From assembly GCF_000516985.1 (NCBI RefSeq), contig NW_006917096.1, forward strand, positions 2,093,606-2,157,605: a stretch of DNA of 64,000 nt. The letters are read 5' to 3'. Within the stretch, counting starts at the first letter, position 1, and every line of letters begins with the position of its first letter. Below the pieces are notes generated by a model. That model was not told where the DNA came from. It made no database searches and saw only the letters and a program-made list of their open reading frames with translations. Both the position numbers and the translations under genes were made by a program. Shown piece by piece: positions 1 through 10,560 of this stretch. This DNA comes from Pestalotiopsis fici W106-1. Taxonomy: Eukaryota > Ascomycota > Sordariomycetes > Amphisphaeriales > Sporocadaceae.

Positions 1-635
1 GCGACGTCATTCTCACTGGCACGGACATGCCACATTTCTCTTCTTTGCCAGCCAAGGGGTAGGTATTGCAGAGATATTTCTGCCAATTCGGGTCAGTGAC
101 TTTCTAGTTCCTCGGGAAGTTGAGGGAAAAAAGAATGTCGGCTGCTTACTCCTTGTAAAATACAGCAGGACAGATCACGACTAGGCAACAGTCTTACATC
201 TTTCAACCCATAAGCACGGACAATCCCAGCACTTCGGACCCGGGGCGACTCATGGTGGCATTTCCTCATTCTTGATATTCAAATGGCCATGTCCCGAAAG
301 CGCCAAACAGGATCTAGGGACCTTTTTTTTTTTTTTCGAGAAAGAATCGACATGGATGGCGTGCCCAAAAGTCCAAGCCTCGGTTGTGGAGGCTGATCTA
401 GTGACGACGCCCTTGCAATAAATCCGGCGCCCATGGCTCAGTAAACAGATTTGCGGCATAGGGGCTTTGATCTTGAGTAAATCAAACAGACAATAAAGTA
501 GTATACATGAGACACAGGTCGATTGGCATCAAGCCCTGTATAACTACCTGGTCAGGCTAGAGAGACAAATATCTTGATCGCTTATATTTAGACCGTCTAA
601 ATGGAGCCTTTTAATGTATACTCGTCACACCTGGC
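1..635. other. intergenic, no gene recognised
   Basis: This is the stretch downstream of the nitrilase gene. It contains a run of 14 T at 323-336. The only open frame (minus strand, about 250-459) is short, crosses that T run as poly-lysine, and resembles no known family. I see nothing else that can be supported. Confidence 0.6.
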
Positions 636-1992
636 TCAAATCTCGGAATATACATCCCTGGCTGCTGGGTCAGTATGATTACTTTCACTTGTATTGACAA
701 CCATTCAAGTAATTCAAATCAAAGAGGGTGGGGGATTCAACACTCACGTCCGTCGTATAAGCGGCATCTTTTCCCGCACCGAAGCCAGCTGTTCCAGATC
801 AATATCCACCAAGCCCAGCTGACCGACGGCGCCGTCCTCGGCCTCCCAGTCTTGCTCAGCCTCGCCCACGACGCCCCCGAGCTCGACGGCGACCTTGCCC
901 CAGGGATCCACGACCAGGCTGCGCCCGTAGCTGACGCGCTTGCCGCCGGGGCCGTGGTGCCGCCCGACCTGCGCCGCCGCCACCACCCAGCTCTGGGTCT
1001 CGATGGCGCGGGCGCGGAGGAGCACCTCCCAGTGCGCTCGTCCCGTGGGCACCGTAAAGGCCGATGGGTACGTCAGGATCTGCGCCGGGGCATGTGCGAA
1101 CCCGGACCGGGGACCCGGCTTGGCGAGGCGGAGGGCCGCCTCTGGAAATCGCATGTCGAAGCAAATGAGGGATCCGACGCGGCCTAGAGCCGACGGGAAC
1201 GGCGGGGTGAATGACGACCCGGCTTGTGTCGAGTTGGACTCGCGCAGCGAGGCATAGTCAAAGAGGTGGAGTTTGTCATAGTTGGCCTTTTCATTAATTT
1301 GTCCGTCTTCGCCAATCCAAATGGTGCGGTTATAGAGTTTTGTAGTTGCTGTTTCCTCTGACGAGGAGCTTTCTTGAGGTGCCGATGTGAGCACCGGGTT
1401 GACGGCAGACGACCCCAGCGCCTTGACCGCCACGGGCACGTGGATGCCGACGTGGATGGCGATGGAGTGTTGGGCCGCGGCGGACTGCAGACCCGTCACA
1501 AACGGTGAGGTTGCTACCGGTCTAGCGAGCGAGAGGGACTCGGCCGCTGAAGTACCAATGTAATCCGATGCCTCGGGGAGAAAGAGAACCTGACGTGAGC
1601 GTCAGATTTCATTCTCGAGACTGCAAATGTTTGTACTCGAGCGCTTCGGGAGACGTCGCCCCGGGAGAGTACAGTCGCTGTCCACTTGAACACCCTCGAA
1701 CTCCTGACTCCGCATCGGTACCAGAGCCATTCGGCTCAAGTCAACATGTATTGCTCTGCTTTCAAGAGCCGCAGCGATACAATTTCCATCACACGACCCA
1801 AAACAGCAGACAATCATACCTTTGCACCTGCAGCCGCCGCCTTGGAGACGAGTTTGACGCACTGCTCCAGGTTGAGCGTCATTGACGCCGAGGAGCAAAT
1901 CTGCCCCACTGCCTGTAGGGATACTAATCAGCAAATATTTACCATTGAGATAAACTGCAAAGCATCTGGGAGTTAGTTACCGCAATTGCCAT
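636..1992 (-). CDS. NIT2: NIT2-type carbon-nitrogen hydrolase (omega-amidase / deaminated glutathione amidase family)
   Basis: This is a nitrilase-superfamily amidase. Family members hydrolyse small amides such as alpha-ketoglutaramate or deaminated glutathione as metabolite repair; which substrate applies here is not visible. I place four exons on the minus strand: 1992-1981 (MAIA), 1912-1820, 1589-748 and 657-636, giving about 322 residues. The family start AVGQICSSASM lies in exon 2. The catalytic triad is visible: Glu in FLPEASDYIG at the start of exon 3, Lys in YDKLHLFD, and Cys in ICFDMRFPE. Without splicing the frame stops after MPLIRRT. Removing the intron that begins GTGAGT at 747 and ends CAG at 658 (branch site TACTGAC) restores the family ending RRTDVYSEI. 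The 12-nt first exon and 22-nt last exon are easily missed. Family assignment is strong and the exon ends are good inference. Confidence 0.88.
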
Positions 1993-2451
1993 GTTCTCGA
2001 CCAATGTAGCGCTTCCAACGTGAGTTGTATGGTTCAGAGATGAAAAGTAAACAAAGACAATCTCGAATCTGGATCGCAATGAGGGGTCCGTCTTGCTCCG
2101 TTGTGGGGCCGATGACCGGCAGATGCTTCACAGAGAGCCGACGGAGCCGATCCGCGGATCAAGAGATAAGGTGATTGCATTATACTACCGAGGCAATGTA
2201 TAAATCTCGATGTGTCCTTGAATGTAATGCTATTGTCTAGTGGTTGGGCGTGAAGGCAATGTCTCAATTCTACTGCTATCACGAACCACGGAAGCCAGCA
2301 AAGTCATGTAGCGAACTTGTTTCTGGGCCGGAAGTATTAATCAAATTGCAACGCTGTGCTATCTAATCTGCTATGTATGTATACAAGAAGCCAAAGAGGA
2401 AGAAAATCCAATGAGAGTAGATTGCCCTTGCTAAGAATGGTTCGCTGAAAA
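1993..2451. other. intergenic, no gene recognised
   Basis: This is the upstream region of the nitrilase gene and the downstream side of the small Cys/His-rich gene. Only short frames without family character are present. Confidence 0.5.
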
Positions 2452-2931
2452 TCATGATGGTTCTTTCGCTTGGTACGGATATCTCCCAGCTTGGCAAGCT
2501 TTCCCAACCATGACACTCATGACTGTCATCAACTTCATCATCTCTGCCTCAAATACTTGCAGTGACACGTTGTCCATACCTGTGAGCGCCTCCATCTCGA
2601 CCTTGCTCATGGCGTTCATTTGCAAGAGGGTGAACTCTTCCTTGAGGGCCGCGTGCGAGCGCGGGCTCAGATTGAACAAGATATTTCGGTGCCAGTCTTT
2701 CCACTTCATAGTCCAGATTGATGCAATCCTCTCTCTCTCAACGCGGCAATCTGGGCATAACATTTGCTCTGGATTCGGATTAAGGCGCCGTGTAGGTACT
2801 ATTCCTTCTTCGAATTTGTGACAGAATTTTGCAGTCTTGAAGGCGAGATAGCAAGGTGCAACTTGGAGTGGTGTGCCATCATCATCGGCATGGCCGCATT
2901 CCGTAAATACATGACGGCGCCGTTTACACAT
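2452..2931 (-). CDS. small Cys/His-rich hypothetical protein (putative zinc binding)
   Basis: This is an intronless frame of 159 residues starting at ATG 2931. I do not recognise a named family. The N-terminus MCKRRRHVFTECGHADDDG has a C-x(9)-C-G-H pattern. It is followed by further cysteines at about residues 27 and 37 and a CPDC pair at about 59-62. This arrangement recalls the many small fungal proteins of unknown function that begin with a Cys-Gly-His motif and could bind zinc. The second half is helical in character and rich in Met, Glu and Leu, ending in a short hydrophobic Met/Val stretch. There is no signal peptide. The function is unknown. It could be a real lineage-specific gene, but transcription evidence is needed to exclude a chance frame. 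Confidence 0.5.
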   Translation of the reverse strand: MCKRRRHVFTECGHADDDGTPLQVAPCYLAFKTAKFCHKFEEGIVPTRRLNPNPEQMLCPDCRVERERIASIWTMKWKDWHRNILFNLSPRSHAALKEEFTLLQMNAMSKVEMEALTGMDNVSLQVFEAEMMKLMTVMSVMVGKACQAGRYPYQAKEPS

Positions 2932-3487
2932 CTGGTCTTGAGAGTTGGTGGAACCTTGGAATGGTGCACAGTTACAAGGGGGTTCGCCTAGTAGAAATAA
3001 GGAGCTGCGGAAACAGCGAGCGGTTGTATACGTGTCCGTGAGATGATAGTAGGGGGATTTGATAGCTGTGCTTGTAACGTTTATTCGTTTGTTCGTCCTG
3101 GTGGGCTGATTTGATTAGGTGCGGATTAGACAATGATAGAATAGAAATACGTTCACCAAAATAGTGTAAATTATGGCCAATGTGAAAGAACAGAGCTTGA
3201 AACCGATTTCATTTTGCGTGAGCAAAGAATTTGGTAGCTCGCCCACGCAAAAGGTGCTCGATGTATGATCATACGCCATTACCAACAGTCGTAATTTCCC
3301 TATCATCACCGCGGCGATGATGATCAGAAAAATGACGAAGCAACAGCGCCTAGTTTGTAAAGACAAGGTAGTTACCACCAAGAAACAGGACAAGGCTTGA
3401 TGAAAATCTTCTTAGTGGATCATTCAAGGCGCATCTATAATCATCATTCATAAGTTTCCAACTACACAAAGTTCAACTCGAGCACTA
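2932..3487. other. intergenic, AT-rich, no gene recognised
   Basis: A minus-strand open frame of about 90 hydrophobic residues exists at 3115-3393, but it has no ATG at its start and no family resemblance. The stretch probably holds the 3' end of the BBE gene and the promoter of the small gene. Confidence 0.5.
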
Positions 3488-5374
3488 TTAAAGCTCTACT
3501 TCACTCCCTTCTCGCCGAGAAGCAGAAGGATAACACTTGAAAAGCTCTCCACCATGATCTGAGCCCACGCCCGAATGCACCTGCAAGATACGATTCGGGT
3601 CAAGCGAGTCCTTAATCTGCAGCAGCTGGGCATAGTTGTCTTTGGCCCAAAAAGCCCTGGCGGGTTCAGGTTCGAACAGGTCGGCCTCGTTGAAGTACGC
3701 ACCACCCTGGGGGGTCAATCGCCTCACCGGATCCATGGCTCTGCTGACACCCCAAAACTCATCCTGAACTTCATCGGCCGTTGCCGACGTCGCATCCCAC
3801 GCCGCCGTATACACGAGATGCCAGAGCGAGCGGCGCCACGCCGTTGTCACCGCGCTGTCCCCAATGTCCTGGACACCTCGCGACGGCGCCACCAAATGTA
3901 TCGTTACCCCGAGCTGCGCCTGGGTCGCCGTATCGAGGATAGTATCGAGGAGCGCCGAGCGGTTGGCTTCCCTGGTAAAGCTACTTCGCGGGATCAGTCG
4001 AGATGCCCTTGCAAATCCAACGCTGCCGCTGGGACTGTCCCAACCGCGAACATGTCTTGCGTACAAGTCGTAGAAGGAAGGGTACGTCTCCAGGGATACT
4101 CTGCCGCCCATGTGGTTTGCAAGGTCAAGCAGGGGCCGGAGAGATACCTCGGCATCGCGGCTCGAGATGCGAGGGTTCAATAGTTGGACCGAGTAGATAC
4201 CATCAGGACGAGGGCCGGCTGGTGATGCGCGGCCGCCCCAGCCGGCGTCGAACCAGACCTCGGCGTTCCGGGCCAGCACATCAAGCAGGCGGCGCTGGCC
4301 AGCGACACTCAGATCACGGAAAGCGACATAGGCCCACTGGAGCGCGGCAATGCGTGGTAAAGCACGCATTGACATCTCCGTCACTACGCCAAAGGTGCCA
4401 CCCCCGCCTCCACGGAGAGCAAAGAATAAGTCTCTGTTTGTGCAGCTGTTGGCGACCGTGTAAGTGCCGTTTGGAAGTACGACACGAATTTGCCGGACGT
4501 TATCGACGCCGAGCCCATAGGCGGGCGACAGATTGCTGTACCCGCCACCAGCGATCCACCCTCCCGCTGGTGCCACTGTTCCTGACGATGCGCCTACAAT
4601 GGTTACATTGTGTTGGTGGGCAAAGGTGTATATTTCGTCAAAGCTGTGGCCTGTGCCAAACGTGACTACATCGCCAGTTGATCCATCACAGCCCTCAGGC
4701 ACGAATGACAGGTCTAGGGAAATCGCCGGCTTGTAGTTGTGCACCCAAAGGCTGATTGATCCGGGGCCAGCGCTACGGCCCTGATAGTCGTGGCCGCTGT
4801 TCTTGACGACAATTGGCACGGCGTGCTTGTTGGCAAAATTGAAAACGGTTCGTATGTCCCCGACTTGACGGACGTCGACGTAGTAGCTTGGTAAATTTGC
4901 CTGCGTACAAGCTTCACTAGAATCACTCAATGAAGATCTCAGTGACAATGAGCATCCTACTCTGGTGCTCTGGCAAATGTCCCAATTTCCCTGTGTTTCA
5001 AAGGGTATGATCAGTACAATCCAACCGTTGAGCATATAATCAAGCAGGGAGCAATTTACCTGGGCATATCCAGCGGGGGTTGTGCTGAGAAAGGTCATGT
5101 TACTGCGGTTGAGTATTGCCTCCATGCACGCAGCAATATCCGGTTGCCTCGGTCCGCCATTAAAGTTGTCATGGCACGGCAAGCCGACCGGCAAATTTGC
5201 AAACAGTCGGCCGCCGACAGACCTGTTCAGAGCTTTCCAGTCGGCAACCGACACACGATCAATGGGCGGTATGTCATTTCTTGGACCTGTCAAAGGAATC
5301 TGGTAGGTGGTGCAAACTCGGCCCTGGACGGCGAGGAGTATTGCAAGAAGAGTCGTCTTTAGTGAACACTGCAT
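3488..5374 (-). CDS. secreted FAD-linked oxidoreductase, berberine-bridge-enzyme (BBE) type
   Basis: This is a flavoprotein oxidase of the FAD_binding_4 / BBE (PCMH) family. Such enzymes oxidise sugars, alkaloids or secondary-metabolite intermediates; the substrate cannot be read here. I start it at ATG 5374 because MQCSLKTTLLAILLAVQG is a signal peptide; an in-frame ATG at 5437 would bury it. One in-frame 69-bp intron (5059-4991, GTAAAT..ACACAG) interrupts GYAQ/GNWD; without it the protein is about 605 residues. FAD is probably attached to His about 172 in KNSGHDYQGRS. Other family signatures are APAGGWIAGGGYSNLSPAYG, ALRGGGGGTFGVVTEM, and the C-terminal BBE segment YFNEADLFEP..DPNRILQVHSGVGS. 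The second covalent-FAD cysteine of plant BBE is not evident: GASSGTVAP has Ser there, so mono-covalent FAD is likely. Several N-x-S/T sequons fit secretion. No biosynthetic cluster is visible beside it. Confidence 0.9.
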   Translation of the reverse strand: MQCSLKTTLLAILLAVQGRVCTTYQIPLTGPRNDIPPIDRVSVADWKALNRSVGGRLFANLPVGLPCHDNFNGGPRQPDIAACMEAILNRSNMTFLSTTPAGYAQVNCSLLDYMLNGWIVLIIPFETQGNWDICQSTRVGCSLSLRSSLSDSSEACTQANLPSYYVDVRQVGDIRTVFNFANKHAVPIVVKNSGHDYQGRSAGPGSISLWVHNYKPAISLDLSFVPEGCDGSTGDVVTFGTGHSFDEIYTFAHQHNVTIVGASSGTVAPAGGWIAGGGYSNLSPAYGLGVDNVRQIRVVLPNGTYTVANSCTNRDLFFALRGGGGGTFGVVTEMSMRALPRIAALQWAYVAFRDLSVAGQRRLLDVLARNAEVWFDAGWGGRASPAGPRPDGIYSVQLLNPRISSRDAEVSLRPLLDLANHMGGRVSLETYPSFYDLYARHVRGWDSPSGSVGFARASRLIPRSSFTREANRSALLDTILDTATQAQLGVTIHLVAPSRGVQDIGDSAVTTAWRRSLWHLVYTAAWDATSATADEVQDEFWGVSRAMDPVRRLTPQGGAYFNEADLFEPEPARAFWAKDNYAQLLQIKDSLDPNRILQVHSGVGSDHGGELFKCYPSASRREGSEVEL

Positions 5375-6076
5375 GGTTAATGCCCTTGTCTCTCCTACCA
5401 AGAATTGTGTTGCGCGGCAATAAAGAAATTGGTTCATGGTCCTCCGTCACAATATAAACGTTGAGCAGATTAGATGAATGACCACATTGAAAAAAATGTA
5501 TTCGTGGTTGGGCCCCAGGAAAAGAGACCTGAAAGTTTCCGCCAGGCGTTGGTCGAATCCCTGTATTCATTGTTTATTGTCTCGGTGGAAAGCGGCAGAG
5601 TTGTGCCACTGCACAGATCATGGTGAGACTGTGGTATGCAACGAGGAAACAAAATCTCCAAAGCATGTCAAAGTACGGACACCTCCCCAATTGATATACT
5701 GCCGCTTTTGCATCAACAAATTCATTGCATGGCTGCAAAAAACTGTAAAATTTCGAGCCCAAAATGGCCTCAATCCGTTGGATATACTACGGTCTTGTAT
5801 CAGCGCTATGTAGATGAGAAAAACCGACAAGGCAGTTCCTGTGTAAAGCGACAATGGGGGAAAAAAATATCATGCGTGGGGGGTATCACAGATTTGCCGA
5901 TGATCCAGTCTAAACATAACACCATCTCATTCCTTTTTGTTCTTTTCAGCCCGATTTGCCTTTTTTGTTTTGCTGGACAAACAAATGAAATGGTTGCGAC
6001 GAGGTTGACCTGATTTGGTGTTTGGTGGTCTCGCCCAAGTCGTTATAATAAGCTTTGGATCTTGATTCCTTGCTCT
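5375..6076. other. intergenic between BBE oxidase and TBC gene
   Basis: This holds the BBE promoter side and the 3' end of the TBC gene. Short overlapping frames on both strands have no recognisable protein character. No terminator or RNA gene is recognised. Confidence 0.5.
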
Positions 6077-9000
6077 TCATCCCAGCCCCATACCAACCTC
6101 CTCTTCGGTGGGCAGCGGTGTGTGCGCCATCATTTCTCTGGCCTCGTCCAGCTCTCGCAAGTCGGCCACTGACATGCTCGCCATGCTGGCATCTTCGCCT
6201 TGTTTCAAAAGTGGACTGGGAGCTGGACTTGGCACAGCGCTCGCGCTCTCGGGCGTTACCAGGGCGGGTGCACTCATGGCCTTCTTGGACAGCCTGGCCT
6301 CTCTCAGTTCCTCTCGCTCAATCATGAGCTGCTTCTCAGCCTCGATGGCCTTTTGCCGCTTGGACTCGACGACTTCTCGCTTGACCTCCTTGCGCAGCCC
6401 CTCAGAAGCCTGAATCAGACCATCAATACTAATGGCATGATTAGTCATTTGTCGGTTTATATACGTGTATATTTCGCTCGGCGCAGTGCATGCTAGTAGT
6501 TGCCGCTCATTCAGCTTGAGAAGCGCCAAAGCAACCTGGAAAAGGAACGTGCTGCCGTCTCCCGTGCAAAGGATAACGTCCCACACCCGGAAAAGCGCTT
6601 CGGCACTGAGGCAATCAGTGAAGATGCTCAAAAACCATTGAAAGGTCAGGGTCTCGAGATCAATGCACATGTTGTCAAGATGTTGCGAGAGCTTTGGCAA
6701 AACTTGCGCAACGTATTGTCGCAGAACCTGCTGATCGGCCCGTGATGCAATAAGAGAATGGTCAAAGTAACCTTCTGGCAACATCTTCTCAATCATGCAC
6801 ACGAGGATCCAGAAAGCCTCCTCGGTAGATGGCATGATGAGGAGTAGATTCGCGGCAATGAGATTCATGCCTTGGCAGTATCCGACATTTGGATTGCGCC
6901 GTGCATAGGCCACCAGCAGTTCGTGCAGCTTCTGTACTCCTGGTCCGCGGAGGAAGAAGATATTGTCTCGCAAGGTGCGGTCAATGTCCCGGTCAATATC
7001 AGTGACCGTGGCAGGGTCGAGGCCTTCAGATCCCTGAGCTACAAGATCGTCATAGTATCCAGGCAAGCGCTTGGAGGTTGCGCCGCAGGCTTCCGACCAA
7101 ATCTTGGGTCGGAGCGCTACGGGTATACCGCCGAGAACCAGAGTACGGAATTCTATCCACTTGTTTCGGCCTACTTTGCCCTTGACGCCGAGATCAGCGA
7201 TACCAATCAGCTCACCATCTGCTAGTTTTGCTTCGGGGAGAATCAATGGTGCCTCTTGGTATCGTGCTTCTGCTGCGGCCATGGCGGCAGCTGCCGCCGC
7301 TTCTCCTTCCCGTCTGCGCTCGGCTCTGACTTTGCGCATGAATTCATTCCATTTAAACGTCTTTTCTCGTTGTAATGCATCATGGACGTCGTTGAGCTGG
7401 TCAAGAAGAAGCTTCACTGGCTCAATATCGTCCTGGGGTACGGCATTGCTGGCTGAGGCCTCTTCCGTTGATTTTGCTGATTCACTTGCAGCAGTCTCAT
7501 CATTGACAGCTGCTGTAGTACTTGCGGGAGGGAGGAACCCACGCTCCTCGGACAAGATGAGGCCAGGTGGGTGATGGGACTCGTCTCCGCTCAGAACCTC
7601 GAGAGCCGAGGCAGTCATGGAAGGTGTATGAGAAAGCAGCTCGGTCGGAAAAGTCGCAATTTTGAGATAGTCTTGCCATCGTTTTGGTCGCTCAATAGCT
7701 TCATCCACGGAGAAAGGACTATCTGGCCTCTCAATATTTCCAGGAAGAGATCTGACTTCGTCCTCAATGAGACTTGGTGATATGGTCAACTTGCCCGTGA
7801 GCATTTCTGTACGGCTGCCTCTTTTCATTTGCAGTGCAACCTGAGCGGCTTCCTTCTGCCGCTTCCTCCTGCGCTGGTCAAATATGAAGCCAAATGAATC
7901 TGTCAGGAACTCGGAACCTGCGTGGTTGTTGTAGACATGGGTGAGGATCGGCGGCTGATTCTCTGGAGAGAAAATAGTGTCCATTTCCACAGGCCCAGAA
8001 TTATCTGGACGTGATGCTACTGGGCTTGGGGGGCTTGCTCCAGCATTATCCCATCTCTCTAGTGGCGTACTTCTTGGGGGAAGATTCACCGGCGCTGGCG
8101 TCGCCCTCCGCATCGCCATGAGCGCCTTTGGACCAACTTGGCTAGACACAACTCGGCCAGAAGCGTTTGTCCTATCGCTAGTCGCAGATGAAGTTCGCAG
8201 CGAGCCGCCTCCTGGACCTGTCGAGTCTGACCTTCCTCTCACGGAGTCGCCGTCCCGACCGGTAGCTCTCCCAGCAACAAGTTGAAGTGCCATGCTGGCC
8301 AATGATGTAGACGGTTTTCTTTGAGTGTGGCCCGAATAGATGCTCGACGCTCTGCTAGAACTTCTTACGGATTCCGAGTCGGGTGGTTTAAATTGATCCT
8401 CTTGTATCATGGGCCGCCGATCGCCAGGAGTGGCAGCCTTGAGAGGGCCCTTTGAAATGTCACCATTGACACTGCTGGCCCTGCTATTCCTCTTGCTTGT
8501 CCCGGTACCCATGATCCAATCTCTCCACCCGCGCATAGTGCCTGTTGACCTCCCATCGTTTGGAACAGATATGGTATTTCCCCTGATCGTTGCATCATTG
8601 ATGCCGTTGGTGCCGTACGTCACCGTGTCCTGCATGGCATCGTTCATCATCTCGGACAGCCCGCCCTTCTTGGACTGTTCTTGCGCCTTGAGGTCTGCTT
8701 CAACCTCTCGCAGTCTTCTTTCGAGGTCCAGGTTGGACAGGCCACATTCCAAAATGATTCGCCGGAGCGCGCGTTCTCGCTGGTCGGCCTTGCGCCGCAT
8801 GTTTGCGATCTGCGCATCCCGCTGCGCCAGATCCTCGGCGACCTGGCGGATCAGGTTGGGCGCACCATGGCGGGTGATGAGGCGCTGGATGTGGTCATCG
8901 TCGGCAAGGTGCAGAGCGCCAGGTATTTTGGTTGTAGAGATGGGGGCATCCTCAAACAGGGCGTTGCGAGACGACCTGGGCGTCTCGGTGGTCAGGCTGT

Positions 9001-9325
9001 CCACTATAGAGTTGATAGACTGCGGGTTCGACTGCTTTCTGTCGGCAGCAGCGGGCGTCCTGCTCCTCGAGGGTTCGGCAAAGCTCTCGAAGAAGGGCCG
9101 GGCTTCGCGAGGCGAGTCGGGCGAGAAGGACGGGAAGGAAGTCAGTGACTTGTCGGAGGCAGCAATGGAGGAGGCCGAGCTCGAGGGCTGGGAGGTCAAC
9201 TTTGCTCTCTGGCGTGATCGTGTGCGCAGGGTATGCCCTCTCCCGCCGGCTGACGCAGCAGACAGTTGTGAAGTGGACCGCTCGAGCGGCGTCACAGAAG
9301 AAGACGAAGAGGTCTCGGGCTCCAT
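6077..9325 (-). CDS. TBC-domain RabGAP
   Basis: This is a GTPase-activating protein for a Rab GTPase, acting in vesicle traffic; the Rab partner is unknown. The TBC domain lies at about residues 725-985 and shows both catalytic fingers: the arginine finger motif IDRDIDRT (IxxDxxR) and the glutamine finger in YCQGMN. Other family blocks are RDNIFFLRGPG, LTFQWFLSIF and LFRVWDV. A Lys/Glu-rich helix predicted as coiled coil follows (about 985-1020). The N-terminal 700 residues are Ser/Pro-rich, low complexity and probably disordered, with a short possible coiled coil (RKADQRERALRRIILE). The open frame runs up to 9595, but I choose ATG 9325 (MEPETSSSSSVTPLERS, about 1082 residues). The extra 90 codons contain a hydrophobic stretch and a poly-Asp run made by a GTC microsatellite, and look like 5' UTR. 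No intron is needed. Confidence 0.9.
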   Translation of the reverse strand: MEPETSSSSSVTPLERSTSQLSAASAGGRGHTLRTRSRQRAKLTSQPSSSASSIAASDKSLTSFPSFSPDSPREARPFFESFAEPSRSRTPAAADRKQSNPQSINSIVDSLTTETPRSSRNALFEDAPISTTKIPGALHLADDDHIQRLITRHGAPNLIRQVAEDLAQRDAQIANMRRKADQRERALRRIILECGLSNLDLERRLREVEADLKAQEQSKKGGLSEMMNDAMQDTVTYGTNGINDATIRGNTISVPNDGRSTGTMRGWRDWIMGTGTSKRNSRASSVNGDISKGPLKAATPGDRRPMIQEDQFKPPDSESVRSSSRASSIYSGHTQRKPSTSLASMALQLVAGRATGRDGDSVRGRSDSTGPGGGSLRTSSATSDRTNASGRVVSSQVGPKALMAMRRATPAPVNLPPRSTPLERWDNAGASPPSPVASRPDNSGPVEMDTIFSPENQPPILTHVYNNHAGSEFLTDSFGFIFDQRRRKRQKEAAQVALQMKRGSRTEMLTGKLTISPSLIEDEVRSLPGNIERPDSPFSVDEAIERPKRWQDYLKIATFPTELLSHTPSMTASALEVLSGDESHHPPGLILSEERGFLPPASTTAAVNDETAASESAKSTEEASASNAVPQDDIEPVKLLLDQLNDVHDALQREKTFKWNEFMRKVRAERRREGEAAAAAAMAAAEARYQEAPLILPEAKLADGELIGIADLGVKGKVGRNKWIEFRTLVLGGIPVALRPKIWSEACGATSKRLPGYYDDLVAQGSEGLDPATVTDIDRDIDRTLRDNIFFLRGPGVQKLHELLVAYARRNPNVGYCQGMNLIAANLLLIMPSTEEAFWILVCMIEKMLPEGYFDHSLIASRADQQVLRQYVAQVLPKLSQHLDNMCIDLETLTFQWFLSIFTDCLSAEALFRVWDVILCTGDGSTFLFQVALALLKLNERQLLACTAPSEIYTYINRQMTNHAISIDGLIQASEGLRKEVKREVVESKRQKAIEAEKQLMIEREELREARLSKKAMSAPALVTPESASAVPSPAPSPLLKQGEDASMASMSVADLRELDEAREMMAHTPLPTEEEVGMGLG

Positions 9326-9353
9326 GTCGTCGTCGTCGTCGTCGTCGTCGTCG
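9326..9353. repeat. (CGT)n trinucleotide microsatellite
   Basis: About nine uninterrupted trinucleotide units lie immediately upstream of the chosen TBC start codon. If translated in the longer frame they give a run of nine Asp. Length here may vary between strains. Confidence 0.9.
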
Positions 9354-10528
9354 TATAACTGCAGTGCTGAACCATCGCTCTTCCTCTCGAAGCCTAAAGG
9401 AGATGCACTCTCGAGGGTGGAAGAGGGGGAAAGAGAATGGCGTAAGTTTGCTACGGCATAATAAATTTGGACAGAAAAACTGGTGCTTCTTTCATTTGGG
9501 GGAGAGGGAAGGGGAAAAAAAAAAACAAGAGAGAAAGTGGTGATGCACGAGATGGAGAGTGGGACGGACGCCCGTGATGCGCCCAGCCTAGACACAACCT
9601 AGAATGGTGGAGAGTGCCACGTTGGTACGCCCGTGCAGGGAAGGGCTTGTTTCGAGTCTTCGTTTCTGTTCTGGAATTTTGCTGGCCAAGACGTCAAGGT
9701 ACGTACTAGAACTAGAGACCATCACCACTTTGACGTACTGCTGCTATTGCGTACGTGCCATTTTTGATTTGCTTCATTTATAATTATTATTGCACCTGTT
9801 GTCAACCGGTTGGTTCACAAACACAAAAATAACAATAATACTCCTTCCTAGCTTTACACATTTTTAGATTTATACTTGGAATTAGATTGGAATTACAAAC
9901 AGTGACGCCACCAATAGTCAATCATGACAATGGCTATTCTCCTTGCGTCCATGTGACATTTCGATATGAACAGAAATATCGAACCCCATCCCTCGCCGGT
10001 CATCTCTTTGCCCCCAAAAGTGACAACCGCTTGTCCCTAGATGCCAGCGCCAAATGTCAAAAACGTCAAAACCCCAGTCCGTCAATCAGTAGTCGCGAGC
10101 CCCAAAACGCGCCGTTCTCAAGATCGGGAGGCTTGCAAAATCGACTTGACCCATTGTTTTGGGACCCAGGCCTGTCAGGCCCTTTTTTAGTGCCGCCCCA
10201 TCTTGCGCCTTTCTCCCCCGAGCCCCCCTCCTCGTTCGCCTCCTCCCCTCAACCCCCTGTTTTATTTACCTACGTAGTACACAGTAGAAGTAGTATGTAC
10301 GATCGTGGTCTAGATACACTACTACTACTACATAGTACTTTGTTCATCATCACCTGCGTATCCCAAGATCGTCTTGTTGATTACCCATTCTTGTATGGTC
10401 CAGTTCAAAGGTTCCCTCCCTGCTTGCCTACAAACAACCTAATCCAGCTACTAGCAAGGGGACAAAAATTTCAGGGTCCAGAAGTTGTTTGTTTACAGCT
10501 CAAATATACAGACCAATCACCTCAAATG

Positions 10529-10560
<32 letters not shown>

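Noticed and set aside
3115..3393. Hydrophobic frame of about 90 codons
   Set aside because: It has no ATG at its start and no family resemblance; hydrophobicity is explained by T-rich DNA.
8409..9461. 350-codon plus-strand frame opposite the TBC gene
   Set aside because: It is an antisense shadow of the low-complexity Ser/Arg-rich coding sequence; no family character.
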